Below, in pieces: positions 33,889 through 42,690 of a DNA stretch of 64,000 bases; the first letter of the stretch is position 1; each line of letters starts with the position of its first letter. The notes below the pieces were generated by a model. The model was not told the DNA's origin. It saw nothing but the letters and a program-made list of their open reading frames with translations, and ran no database searches. The stretch is from Mycobacterium terramassiliense. Its GTDB lineage: Bacteria > Actinomycetota > Actinomycetes > Mycobacteriales > Mycobacteriaceae. Location: the NCBI RefSeq assembly GCF_900157385.1, contig NZ_LT717697.1, positions 124,001-188,000 on the forward strand. Direction: 5' to 3'. The position numbers were made by a program, and so were the translations under genes.

Positions 33889-34141
33889 GTCGCCCTCCCG
33901 GTCATACTCGCCCGATAAATAAATTGATTGATTTAATGCTTCGTCGACACTATCCGGCCGGGTGGCTTCGGTAAAGGCCGCCGGCGGCCACGATTCGGCC
34001 TGCTGTCTTAGCCCGGCTAAGGGATAATCGTCCCGTGATGACCATCCGCTTGAGGTCGCAGGCAGGTGGCGGGGGGCATCCAAGCGAGCTGACTCCGCGC
34101 ACGCACGCGTACTCGTCAAAAGGTTAAGGCGGATTCTCTCC

Positions 34142-36904
34142 ATGGCGGACCAGGTCGTCGGCCGGCAAGCCGAAGAGCGAGCCGTCGCGGATTTTCTCGA
34201 CGTCGTGCCCCGCCAGCCGTCCGCTCTGGTCATCGAGGGTGAGCCCGGGATCGGCAAGACGACGCTGTGGTTGGACGCGCTAGACCAGGGCCGTGCGCGC
34301 GGGTTTCGCACACTGAGCTGTCGCGCGGCCGCCGCCGAGTCGGTGCTGGCGTACACCGTGTTGGCGGATCTGTTCGCCGAGGTCGACGACGCAGTCTGGG
34401 CGGACCTGCCGACACCGCAGCGGCGAGCCTTGGACGGCGCGCTGCTCCGTCACCGAGGGGAGGCCCCAGAGGTCGATCCCCGAGCGGTGGCGGCGGCGTT
34501 TGTGACGGTGATCGGCCGCCTCGCCGCCGAAAAAGCGGTAGTAATCGCGATCGACGATTTGCAATGGGTGGACACGTCCAGCGCCAACGCGGTGTCGTAT
34601 GCCGCGCGCAGGCTTCCGGCCGCCGCCGCCTTGGTGTGCACGACCCGTACCGGGGAGGCGGCGGCACGGCTGCAACTGCCCAGCCCCGACGCCGTGCGTC
34701 GAATCCGGTTGCAGCCGCTAACGGTCGGGGAAATGCACCAAGTCTTGTCTCGCCGGATGGGCAGATCGGTTGCACGGCCCGCGCTGCTGCGCATTCACGA
34801 AATCGCCGGCGGGAACCCATTTTTCGCGTTGGAATTGTCCCGCGAGCTCGGCGCCGAGGGCCGCCCATCCGGGTTGAGCCTACCGAGCAGCCTCAACGAT
34901 CTGGTTCGTTCGAGGGTCGACCGGGTCGGCGCCGACGACGTCTTGCTTGCCATGGCCAGCCTTCCCGACCCGACCGTACCGGTGGTGGCGCGGGCGATCG
35001 ACTCGACGCCGGAGCAGGTGGTGCAGTCGCTGGGCGCGGCCGAGGCCCAAGCGGTGGTGGCCATTGACGGGAACCAGCTCCGGTTCACCCACCCAATCCT
35101 GGCGCACGGCGTCTACAGCGCGGCACCGCCGCGTCGTCGCCGCGAAATGCACCGGCGACTGGCCCAGCTGGTCACCGAACCGGAATTGCGCGCGCGCCAC
35201 CTCGCCTTGGCGGACACCTCCGGACAGCCGGAGACCATCGCTGCCATCGACACTGCGGCCGATATCGCTCGCGCCAGAGGAGCACCGGCCGCTGCCGCCG
35301 AACTGCTAGAGCTTGCCTTCAGCCTGGGAGCGAACGATCCCGGTCGAAGGATTCGTTGTGCGACCTACTATTTCGATGCCGGTGACGCGGCCAGGGCACG
35401 GCAGATTCTCGCCCCGCTTGTCGCGGCGCTACCTTCGGGTCCGGATCGTGCCCGGGCTTTGCATCAGTTGGGGTTGGTTCGCCTCTACGAGGACAGCTTT
35501 TTGGAGTCCGCGGAATTACTCGAGGCCGCGGTGCGCGACAGCGGCACAGACGCCGGCCTGCGAGCGCGCATCCTGATCAGCTTGTCGTTCGCTCTGCTCA
35601 ACGCGGGGCGGTCGCAGCAAGCCTACGAGCGTGTGCAGCAAGCCGTGGCGGAGGGCGAACGCCTTGGCTTTGACGATCTCATCAGCTCCGCCCTCGGAAT
35701 GCGGGCAGTGATGGATTTCATGGGTGGGAAGGGATTTGATGAGTCCGCCGCGCGCCGCGCCGTCGAGATGGAGGATCGAAGCGCGCGGGTTCCGTTGGCA
35801 TTCAGACCTCACGTCCAGATGACGCTCTTGCGTGCATGGACGGGTGAGCTTGAGTTGGCCCGAAATGAGCTGGCAGACCAAGGTCAGCAATGTCTCGCCG
35901 TGGGCGAGGAAGGTGAGCTGATCTTTGTCGCCTTCCATCTCGCTCTGGTAGACATCTGGCTTGGCAGATTAGAGGACGCAGCCATCACCGCGAATGCAAC
36001 GACGGAGCGGGCAGCCCAGATGGGTGGTGACTTCCCCCTGTTTATTGCGCGCACCCTTCGGGCCGCGGTCGCCGCCTACGCCGGCCGCCTGGATGACGCT
36101 CGCTCCGATGTCGTTGAGGCGATCGAGGCCGGCCAACGTTGCGGCTCAACGCGATTGGCCGAGTGGCCGGCGACGTTGGCCGGATTTATCGAGGTGTCGG
36201 ACGGCGACTATTCGGCGGCTCTCGGGGCGCTCGAACCGCTGTTGCCGATGGTGCAGGCGCTTCCGGAGCTCAGCGAGATCATTTCGTCGTCTTTCGTTCC
36301 CGATGCCGTCGAGGCGATGGTCGGTCTCGGGCGTTTGGAGGATGCCGAGCCGCTGGTAACGGCGCTCGAGCGCAACGGCCGTCGGCTTGACCGCGCGTGG
36401 ACGCTGGCCGTGGGGATGCGCTGTCGCGCGATGCTGCAAGCCGCGCGCGGCGATGTCACCGCCGCGGTGGCGACGGCCGAGTCGGCGGTAGCGGAGCACC
36501 AACGCCTGCCCATGCCGTTCGAGCGCGCTCGCACACAGCTGCTGCTCGGGCAGCTGTTGCGCCGTCAGCGTCGCCGGGATGCTGCCGCGGCGACGCTGCA
36601 GGAGGCCGCGCAGACCTTTCAGCGGCTCGGCACCGCCGCGTGGGCCAAGCGCGCCGAGACCGAACTGGCGCGCGGCGTCTCCGGCAGGCGGCGCGAGCAG
36701 GGGCTGACCGCGGCCGAGGAGCGCGTCGCCGAACTCGCAGCCTCGGGCATGATCAACCGCGACGTGGCCACCGCCCTGTTCGTCAGCCCGAAAACGGTCG
36801 AGGTCACCCTCAGCCGTGTCTACCGAAAACTCAACATCCGGTCTCGCGCGGAGCTCTACCAAGCCCTGCAGGCGTGGAAATCGGAAACCGATATGAGTAG
36901 GTGA
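34142..36904 (+). CDS. Large LuxR-family regulator with AAA-type ATPase domain
   Basis: This is a 920-residue LAL (large ATP-binding LuxR) regulator. Walker A is GEPGIGKT at residues 33-40, and Walker B is VVIAIDDLQWVD near 135-146. About 450 residues of helical TPR-like repeats follow. The C-terminal LuxR helix-turn-helix is LTAAEERVAELAASGMINRDVATALFVSPKTVEVTLSRVYRKL at about residues 855-900. Such proteins activate transcription on binding ATP and an inducer. The most likely target is its own surroundings, including the divergent epoxide hydrolase-like gene (inference). ATG 34142 lies downstream of AAGGCGG. Confidence 0.9.
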   Translation: MADQVVGRQAEERAVADFLDVVPRQPSALVIEGEPGIGKTTLWLDALDQGRARGFRTLSCRAAAAESVLAYTVLADLFAEVDDAVWADLPTPQRRALDGALLRHRGEAPEVDPRAVAAAFVTVIGRLAAEKAVVIAIDDLQWVDTSSANAVSYAARRLPAAAALVCTTRTGEAAARLQLPSPDAVRRIRLQPLTVGEMHQVLSRRMGRSVARPALLRIHEIAGGNPFFALELSRELGAEGRPSGLSLPSSLNDLVRSRVDRVGADDVLLAMASLPDPTVPVVARAIDSTPEQVVQSLGAAEAQAVVAIDGNQLRFTHPILAHGVYSAAPPRRRREMHRRLAQLVTEPELRARHLALADTSGQPETIAAIDTAADIARARGAPAAAAELLELAFSLGANDPGRRIRCATYYFDAGDAARARQILAPLVAALPSGPDRARALHQLGLVRLYEDSFLESAELLEAAVRDSGTDAGLRARILISLSFALLNAGRSQQAYERVQQAVAEGERLGFDDLISSALGMRAVMDFMGGKGFDESAARRAVEMEDRSARVPLAFRPHVQMTLLRAWTGELELARNELADQGQQCLAVGEEGELIFVAFHLALVDIWLGRLEDAAITANATTERAAQMGGDFPLFIARTLRAAVAAYAGRLDDARSDVVEAIEAGQRCGSTRLAEWPATLAGFIEVSDGDYSAALGALEPLLPMVQALPELSEIISSSFVPDAVEAMVGLGRLEDAEPLVTALERNGRRLDRAWTLAVGMRCRAMLQAARGDVTAAVATAESAVAEHQRLPMPFERARTQLLLGQLLRRQRRRDAAAATLQEAAQTFQRLGTAAWAKRAETELARGVSGRRREQGLTAAEERVAELAASGMINRDVATALFVSPKTVEVTLSRVYRKLNIRSRAELYQALQAWKSETDMSR

Positions 36905-36946
36905 ATCCCTGATGAATGCGATCGCCCGCGCCAATAGCCTGCAAAG

Positions 36947-37261
36947 GTGGCGATCGTCGACCAGGGAATAGAGCCGTTTCTTGTCGAATGGTATGGCCCG
37001 CATGCGCCCGCGCGTTGGATCGGCGAAACCGCCCGCCGTCTCAACGAGCGGGCGTCATCAGTCTCGGCTCGCAGTGGTCAGGTCCGATTGCTGATGGCGG
37101 TGGCCATCCCGTCAGACGATTACGCGTTCGGTGTATTCGTGGCCCCGTCGGCCGAAGTCGTCGCCCGCATCTGCAACGACGCCGGCGCGCCTCCGGAACG
37201 GATCAGCGCCGCCGTGGGCTGGTGGAGCGGGCAGAACGCTGACCGGCAAGCTGAAATATAG
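36947..37261 (+). CDS. Hypothetical protein, small soluble
   Basis: The product has 104 residues, starting AIVDQGIEPFLVEWYGPHAPARWIGETARRLNERA, with VRLLMAVAIPSDDYAFGVFVAPSAEVVARICNDAGAPPERISAAVGW. The pattern of short strands and helices looks like a ferredoxin-like alpha/beta sandwich, and conserved-looking segments suggest a real gene. I cannot name the family. The GTG start at 36947 is 42 bp after the LuxR regulator stop, so the gene may be co-transcribed with it. Confidence 0.6.
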   Translation: MAIVDQGIEPFLVEWYGPHAPARWIGETARRLNERASSVSARSGQVRLLMAVAIPSDDYAFGVFVAPSAEVVARICNDAGAPPERISAAVGWWSGQNADRQAEI

Positions 37262-37384
37262 GGATTTCCCTGATTCTCCGGGCCTCGGCCCTCCGTAGCG
37301 TTTCTCCCACGGAACCAACCCATCTTGCCCTCGCAATCGCGGTGTGCGAGGTGTTCGCGCGCGGCGAGGGGCGGAGGAGTAACG

Positions 37385-38639
37385 ATGTCGTTTCTGGTGG
37401 CGACTCCCGGGGTGTTGACCTCGGCGGCGGCGGATTTGGAGAATCTGGGCTCGGCGCTCAACGCCGCACACGCGGCCGCCGCCATCCCGACGACGGGCAT
37501 CATGGCCGCCGGAGCCGACGAGGTCTCGGCCGCGGTGTCGTCGCTGTTCGGCCAGTACGGGCAGGCCTATCAAACGCTCAGCGCGCAGGCGGCGTCTTTC
37601 CATGAGGAGTTCGTGCAACTGCTCAACGGCGGGGCGGCGCGGGATGCCCTCGCCGAGGCCGCCAACGCCAACCCCCTGCAGAGCCTCGAGCAGGAACTGA
37701 TCTCCGCCATCAACACGCCCAGCCAGCTGCTGACCGGCCGTCCGCTGATCGGCAACGGCGCGAACGCGGTGCCGGGCACCGGGGCGAACGGCGGCGACGC
37801 TGGGTGGCTGCTCGGCAGCGGCGGGAACGGCGGGTCGGGCCTGTCCGGCCATAACGGCGGCAACGGCGGCGCCGGCGGTTTGTTCGGTGGAACCGGCGGG
37901 GCTGGGGGCGCCGGCGGCTTCAACGCGGCGGGAGGAAACGGCGGCGCCGGCGGACTCTTCGGTGGCGTCGGTGGCGCGGGTGGTCCGGGCGGTTCCGGCG
38001 TCGCCGCCACCACCGGAGGCGCCGGCGGCAATGGTGGTGCCGGCGGCCTGTTCGCCACGGGCGGTATCGGCGGAATGGGCGGGCCCAGCGGCGGCGGGAC
38101 CGGAGGCGCGGGCGGTCAGGGCGGCGCCGGCGGATTGTTTGCCCCGGGGGCGGCCGGTGGCCTCGGCGGTTTCGGTTTTGCCCTCGGAGGAACCGGCGGC
38201 GGGTGGCGCCGGTGGGACCGGCGAACTGAGCGGCAGCTTCGGCGGCAACGGCGGCGTCGGCGGCAACGGCGGCTTCCTCGGTGGGGCCGGCGGATCCGGC
38301 GGGCCCGGTGGCGGCGGCGAAATCGCGGGCAACGGTGGTGCGGGCGGCAATGCCGGCCTGATCTACGGCGACGGCGGAGCCGGCGGCGTCGGCGGGGCCG
38401 CCAGCATTTCCGCCGGCGCCGGCGGAGCCGGCGGCAAGGCCGGACTGTTCGGTAACGGGGGCTACGGCGGCGACGGTGGCCCGGGAGACAACGACGGTGC
38501 CGGAGGTCGAGGCGGCGACGCCCAACTCGTCGGCATCGGCGGCAACGGTGGCAATGCCTCAAACCCCGGCGTCGCTCCCGGAGCCGCGGGCGCAGGCGGA
38601 TTGCTGCTCGGTCTGGACGGTCAGCCCGGTCAGTCGTAA
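37385..38639 (+). pseudogene. PE_PGRS protein, frameshifted in the glycine-rich domain
   Basis: An ideal ribosome site (GGAGGAG) precedes ATG 37385. Residues 1 to about 95 are a PE domain ([20 protein letters not shown]...), which targets ESX export. The linker [10 protein letters not shown] is the conserved PGRS junction near residue 117. GGxGG repeats follow (GGAGGLFGG and similar). Near 38200, in GGCGGCGGGTGGC, one extra base shifts the frame: the original frame becomes arginine-rich, while the +1 frame continues perfect GGAGG repeats and a normal C-terminus to 38639. The corrected product is about 417 residues, otherwise intact. Shifts in PGRS repeats arise both naturally and from base-calling errors. 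Confidence 0.85.
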
Positions 38640-38652
38640 GCCTGTTGCCGCC

Positions 38653-39888
38653 TCAGGCCTGAGGGCCCTCCGACGGCGGCCAGTGCGAGCCGGGCGACGC
38701 TTCGCCGGGCTCGGCGTGCTCGCCACGGGCCAGCGGCACCCACTGCTCGGTCGGCGCGGGCTGCTTGGACGAGGGGAAGTCACGAAGATTGCCCGACGGC
38801 TTGGCGTCCCACTTGGCGAACGTCAACGGCGTTTGCAACCAGCAGTGCAGCAGGTTGTACGCCGCCTCCAGCGAGTCGATGTGGGTGCGCTCCCATCCGT
38901 GGCTGCCGTCGACCCCGAAGCCAACCAACGCGGCCCGGGTTTCCGCGCCCGCCTCGATCGCGGCGGCGGCGTCGGAGCGGTAGTAGCGGAATACGTCCCG
39001 CACGTAGGCGATGTCGTGTTCCTCGGCGAGCCGGCACAGCTTGCGGGTCAGGTGGTAGTCGAAGGGACCGTGCATGTCGGCCATCGGGATGGTGACGCCG
39101 TCCTCGACGGAGTGCTGGCCGGGCGCGCACACCGCGTTGTCCACCGAGACCAGTTCCGCGACATCCGCGGGCAGGCCGTGGCTGGCCCCGTGACCGACCT
39201 CCTCGGTGATGGTGATCATGATCGTGGTGCGGTGCGGCAGCACCAGCTTGTTCTCCGAAATGTTCTTGGCGAGCGCGAGTGCGATTGCGACGCCGGCCTT
39301 TCCGTCGAGGTGACGGGAAACGATGAAACCGTCGGCGGTGAGTTCGGGGCTGGCGATCAACGCGACGAAGTCGCCGACGTTCAGGCCGAGGCGCATCAGG
39401 TCATCCCGCGAGGACACCTTGCGGTCGACGCGGACCTCGACGTGTTTCCAGTCGGTGGGTTGGGTGTCGATCTCGTCGCCGAACGCGTGCCCGCTGGACT
39501 TGAGCGGCAGGACGGTGCCGGTGATGAACTCGTCGGGGTCGTCGCTGAAGATCCGCACCCGGGCGCCCGTGGCGAACCGGGCCGAGAACGTGCCGACCGG
39601 AATCAGCTCGAGGCGGCCGTTTTCTTTGAGGCTGCGCACCATGCAGCCGATGGTGTCCGCGTGAACCGCCAGCGCCCGGTCGGTGGTCGCGGACTCCCCC
39701 GGCAGTTCGGCGGTCAGCGCACCGCGGCGGGTCAGGGTGAACGGCACGCCAAATCCGTTGAAGATGTCGCCGATCAGCTGCATCACCGCGTCCGTGCGCC
39801 CCGCGGGGCTCGGGGTCTGCAGCAGCGCGAGCAGAGTGTCGATCATCCACGCGCGGTCGGCCTCAGCCATGGCCGCGGTTTGACGCAC
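38653..39888 (-). CDS. M42-family metallopeptidase (osmoprotectant NAGGN-system type)
   Basis: The product has 411 residues. The metal ligands are in LAVHADTIG (His, Asp), SRHLDGKAG (bridging Asp), ITEEVGHG (Glu-Glu) and VDNAVC. The sequence is like the M42 peptidases assigned to N-acetylglutaminylglutamine amide (NAGGN) osmoprotectant loci, but no NAGGN synthesis genes are near, so it may act as a general aminopeptidase. The GTG start at 39888 follows GAAGGGAG; an ATG six codons later is an alternative. The C-terminal 40 residues are proline-rich and probably disordered. Cytoplasmic. Confidence 0.8.
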   Translation of the reverse strand: MRQTAAMAEADRAWMIDTLLALLQTPSPAGRTDAVMQLIGDIFNGFGVPFTLTRRGALTAELPGESATTDRALAVHADTIGCMVRSLKENGRLELIPVGTFSARFATGARVRIFSDDPDEFITGTVLPLKSSGHAFGDEIDTQPTDWKHVEVRVDRKVSSRDDLMRLGLNVGDFVALIASPELTADGFIVSRHLDGKAGVAIALALAKNISENKLVLPHRTTIMITITEEVGHGASHGLPADVAELVSVDNAVCAPGQHSVEDGVTIPMADMHGPFDYHLTRKLCRLAEEHDIAYVRDVFRYYRSDAAAAIEAGAETRAALVGFGVDGSHGWERTHIDSLEAAYNLLHCWLQTPLTFAKWDAKPSGNLRDFPSSKQPAPTEQWVPLARGEHAEPGEASPGSHWPPSEGPQA

Positions 39889-40049
39889 GGTGTCTCCCTT
39901 CGGTGTCGTCCGGATTCGCGTTCAACCTACCGGGTGGTGAGACCCGGCCGGCTGGCAGGGGAATCCGCGAAAATACTTTCCCGTCATTGCCGCAAATTCA
40001 CGTTAGGCTCCTCGATGTCCGGGTTTACATCGCGCATGAGGAGCCCGCT

Positions 40050-40625
40050 ATGAAAGTAGATGCGGAAGGACACCAAGAGGAAGACGTCCGCCGGCTACGT
40101 CAATTCAATGCGTTCGACAAATTCTCGGATGGTGAGTTGCGGCGTCTCGTCGAAGCGGCACACCGCATCGCGCGGTCCAAGCCGTGGCCGCTGATTCTGG
40201 AGCAGACTCCGTCGGACGCCTGCTACATCATGCTCAGCGGCGAGGCCGGGGTGTACGTCGGCCAGGACCGCATTGCCGTGCTGGGCCCGGGCGAGGTGAT
40301 CGGGGAATCCGTGCTCCGGCGCGGGCAACTGCGTTCCGCGACGGTGACGACGACCGGCCCGTCGGAGGTGCTCCGCATCGAACGCGACGAGCTCGCCGGC
40401 CTGCTCGAGGAGCTGCCCGCCCTGCGCGAGACGATGGACGCGACGGTCGCCCGACACGAGCCGGTGGTCCGTGCGCAGGCAAAGCCAAAACCGGACCGCT
40501 GCAGGGTTGACGCCTTGGTCCCGGCGGGCCTGGTCGAACGGTTCGAGGAGGCCGCCACCGGCGCCGGCGTGAGTGTTACTGCGGCGCTTGAGGATGCGCT
40601 CACCCAGTGGATCGCTGCGCGCTAG
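40050..40625 (+). CDS. Cyclic nucleotide-binding domain protein
   Basis: The product has 191 residues. It holds one cNMP-binding beta roll: FNAFDKFSDGELRRLVEAAHRI, then YIMLSGEAGVYVGQDRIAVLGPGEVIGESVLRRGQLRSATVTTTG, the phosphate-binding cassette with G-E-x6-R-x-A. No Crp-type helix-turn-helix follows. Instead the last 40 residues (DALVPAGLVERFEEAATGAGVSVTAALEDALTQWI) resemble a ribbon-helix-helix-like unit, suggesting DNA binding or dimerisation (inference). ATG 40050 has a GAGGAG site. It overlaps the convergent CitE-like gene by four bases. The ligand is cAMP or none. Confidence 0.8.
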   Translation: MKVDAEGHQEEDVRRLRQFNAFDKFSDGELRRLVEAAHRIARSKPWPLILEQTPSDACYIMLSGEAGVYVGQDRIAVLGPGEVIGESVLRRGQLRSATVTTTGPSEVLRIERDELAGLLEELPALRETMDATVARHEPVVRAQAKPKPDRCRVDALVPAGLVERFEEAATGAGVSVTAALEDALTQWIAAR

Positions 40626-41521
40626 GAAGCGGATTCGCGCTCTGAGATGAGCTCGGCAAGGGCAAGGATCCGCTGGGCGTCGCGCACGTGCAAGCTCTCG
40701 ACCATCCGGCCATCGACCGTGATGACGCTGTTTCCCGCCGCCCGTGCCTGATCGTAGGCCGAGACGATCTTGCGGGCGTCCGCCAGCTCTGTTTGCGACG
40801 GGCCGAACTGGTCGTTGGCCGGAGCGATTTGGGACGGGTGGATGAGGGTCTTGCCGTCGAACCCCAACTCGCGACCTTGCCGGGCCTCGGCGCGGAAGCC
40901 GTCTTCGTCGGTGATGTCGTTGAAAACGCCGTCCAGAACGGCCTTTCCGGCCGCCCTCGCGCCCAGCACCGCCAGCGACAACGCGGTCAGCGCCGGCGCG
41001 CGTCCGGGGACGTGCAGTGCGTGCAGATCGTTCACGAGGTCGTTGGTGCCCACCACGAATGCGGCCAAGCGCTCGCTGGCCGAAGCGATTTCCTCCGTCC
41101 TGAGGAAGGCGCGCGGCGTCTCGATCATCACCCACAGCCGCAGCGACTCCGGCGCGCCGAGCCTGTCGAGCGCCGCGGCCAACGCGTGGACCTGTTCACC
41201 CGTCTCGACCTTCGGCACCAGCACCCCGTCGGCGACCGAAGACGCCACGGCGGCCAGATCGTCGTCGTGCCAGTCGGTGTCGAGGCCGTTGATGCGCACC
41301 ACGAGCTCGCGAGGCCGGTAGCTCTCCGACGAGATCGCGTCGCACACCTTCGCCCGTGAATCGGCTTTGGCATCCGGTCCAACGGCATCCTCGAGGTCGA
41401 AGATCAACACATCCGCCGGCAGGGTCTTGCCCTTCTCCAGCGCCCGGGAGTTGTTGCCGGGCAGGTAAAGGGCCGATCGGCGCGGGCGCAGCGTCGGTGC
41501 CCCGTGGTGTTCGACGTTCAC
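40622..41521 (-). CDS. CoA ester lyase, CitE-like (HpcH/HpaI aldolase family)
   Basis: The 299-residue TIM-barrel lyase has RRSALYLPGNN at the start, ADVLIFDLEDAVGPDAKADSR with the acidic metal and substrate ligands, VLVPKVETGEQV, and FDGKTLIHPSQI near the end. These match citrate lyase beta-like proteins of actinobacteria, which lack the other citrate lyase subunits and act on citramalyl-CoA, malyl-CoA or similar esters (family knowledge). The GTG at 41519-41521 gives the family start. No gene for the corresponding CoA transferase is adjacent. Confidence 0.82.
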   Translation of the reverse strand: MNVEHHGAPTLRPRRSALYLPGNNSRALEKGKTLPADVLIFDLEDAVGPDAKADSRAKVCDAISSESYRPRELVVRINGLDTDWHDDDLAAVASSVADGVLVPKVETGEQVHALAAALDRLGAPESLRLWVMIETPRAFLRTEEIASASERLAAFVVGTNDLVNDLHALHVPGRAPALTALSLAVLGARAAGKAVLDGVFNDITDEDGFRAEARQGRELGFDGKTLIHPSQIAPANDQFGPSQTELADARKIVSAYDQARAAGNSVITVDGRMVESLHVRDAQRILALAELISERESAS

Positions 41522-41586
41522 GTGGCAAGGGTAGGCGGTCCCGATCGGCGTGGCCGAGCCCGGAAGGTCAGGGGGTAGTGGCCCGG

Positions 41587-42366
41587 CTAGAAAAGCACGG
41601 GCGGGAGGTTCGCGAACAGCGGAATAACGCCGAACTGGGTTCCTTGGAAGAAGAACTCCAAACCGAAGGTGGTGAACGACCCGCCGGTGATCTGGCCCAA
41701 AGCGTTTCCGGTCACTGAAATTGCCTGGTAGCCGACCGGCGTGAGCCCACCTATGGTTGCCCCGAAGCCGCTGGGACCGGCGTACTCGCTCCCGGTCGCC
41801 GACAACCACGTCAGGGGGCCCAACGGGGTGTTCAGGGTCCCCGTGCCATTCACGGCCAACCCGACGCCCGCGCCGCCGGGCGCAGCGAACGGGATCCCAC
41901 TGAGGGATAACGACCCGACTTGGCCAAACGGACTGTTCAGGATCACCGATTCCACCACGCCGGTGGCGCCCCCGCTTATCGCGACCTGCAGCGGGCCGAA
42001 ACTCTGGCTGAACGTTTGAGCCGGGCTGGCGGCTGCCGCACCGGTACTCGCCGTATTCACCGCGTTTAGCACCGTTTGCCGGGCATTCGCGGCTTCGGTG
42101 CTCACATATTGCGCGGCCCCGCCATTCAACAGGTTCACGAATTCGTCGTGAAAGGTCGCCGCCTTGGCGCTGAGCGCCTGGAATTCTTGACCACGCATAC
42201 CGAAAAGCGCCGTCACGGCCGCCGACACCTCATCGGCGGCGGGCGGCGCTATCGCGGTCGTCTGACCAGCCGCCGCCGCGGTCGCGCTGCGCAGTGCAGC
42301 GCCCAGATTCTCTAAGTTCCCGCTGGCTGCTGACACCAGGTCCGGTGCGATGCTCAGCAACGACAT
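41587..42366 (-). CDS. PE-family protein with non-PGRS C-terminal domain
   Basis: The product has 259 residues. Residues 1-95 are a PE domain (SLLSIAPDLVSAASGNLENLGAALRSATAAAAG), with VNLLNGGAAQYVSTEAANA at its end. The remaining 160 residues are not glycine-asparagine repeats but a beta-rich, mildly hydrophobic domain (QVGSLSLSGIPFAAPGGAGVGLAVNGTGTLNTPLG..., PPVLF end), seen in several mycobacterial PE proteins. Export by an ESX system is expected (family knowledge). The ATG at 42364-42366 gives the conserved start; the gene is single, without a PPE partner next to it. Confidence 0.87.
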   Translation of the reverse strand: MSLLSIAPDLVSAASGNLENLGAALRSATAAAAGQTTAIAPPAADEVSAAVTALFGMRGQEFQALSAKAATFHDEFVNLLNGGAAQYVSTEAANARQTVLNAVNTASTGAAAASPAQTFSQSFGPLQVAISGGATGVVESVILNSPFGQVGSLSLSGIPFAAPGGAGVGLAVNGTGTLNTPLGPLTWLSATGSEYAGPSGFGATIGGLTPVGYQAISVTGNALGQITGGSFTTFGLEFFFQGTQFGVIPLFANLPPVLF

Positions 42367-42690
42367 AACCCCGCCCTCCACCGAATAGTCGCGAACGCCG
42401 AGACATTTGGCGATCGGCAAATGGTAACAGCCGGTGATCCGTCGGGAGCCGAATTAGCGTTTGTTGATTGGTCGTGTCAGCCGGCGCCGAGTTGCGCCAC
42501 TGCCGGTAACAAACTGGATTGCGTCAACAATTGCTGTCAATTTCCCGAAAATGAGCTTTCTCGGTTTGTAAGGCGGCTTTATCCAGGTCGTCGAAGGCTT
42601 CGATCGCCCGGCCCTCAACGATGTAGTGTCGCCGCGGGCTAAGGCGGGCCCGGAGTGGGAACCCTGGGTGGGAACAGGGAGGAGCAGCTC

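Noticed and set aside
37112..38350. Proline-rich open frame antisense to the PE_PGRS gene
   Set aside because: Antisense of GGC/GGN repeats always gives a proline/alanine-rich open frame. No start signal or domain is seen.
37800..38600. Regular GGCGGC repeats that could be taken for a repeat array or CRISPR
   Set aside because: The repeats encode GGxGG motifs of a PE_PGRS protein in frame; there are no unique spacers or conserved direct repeats.
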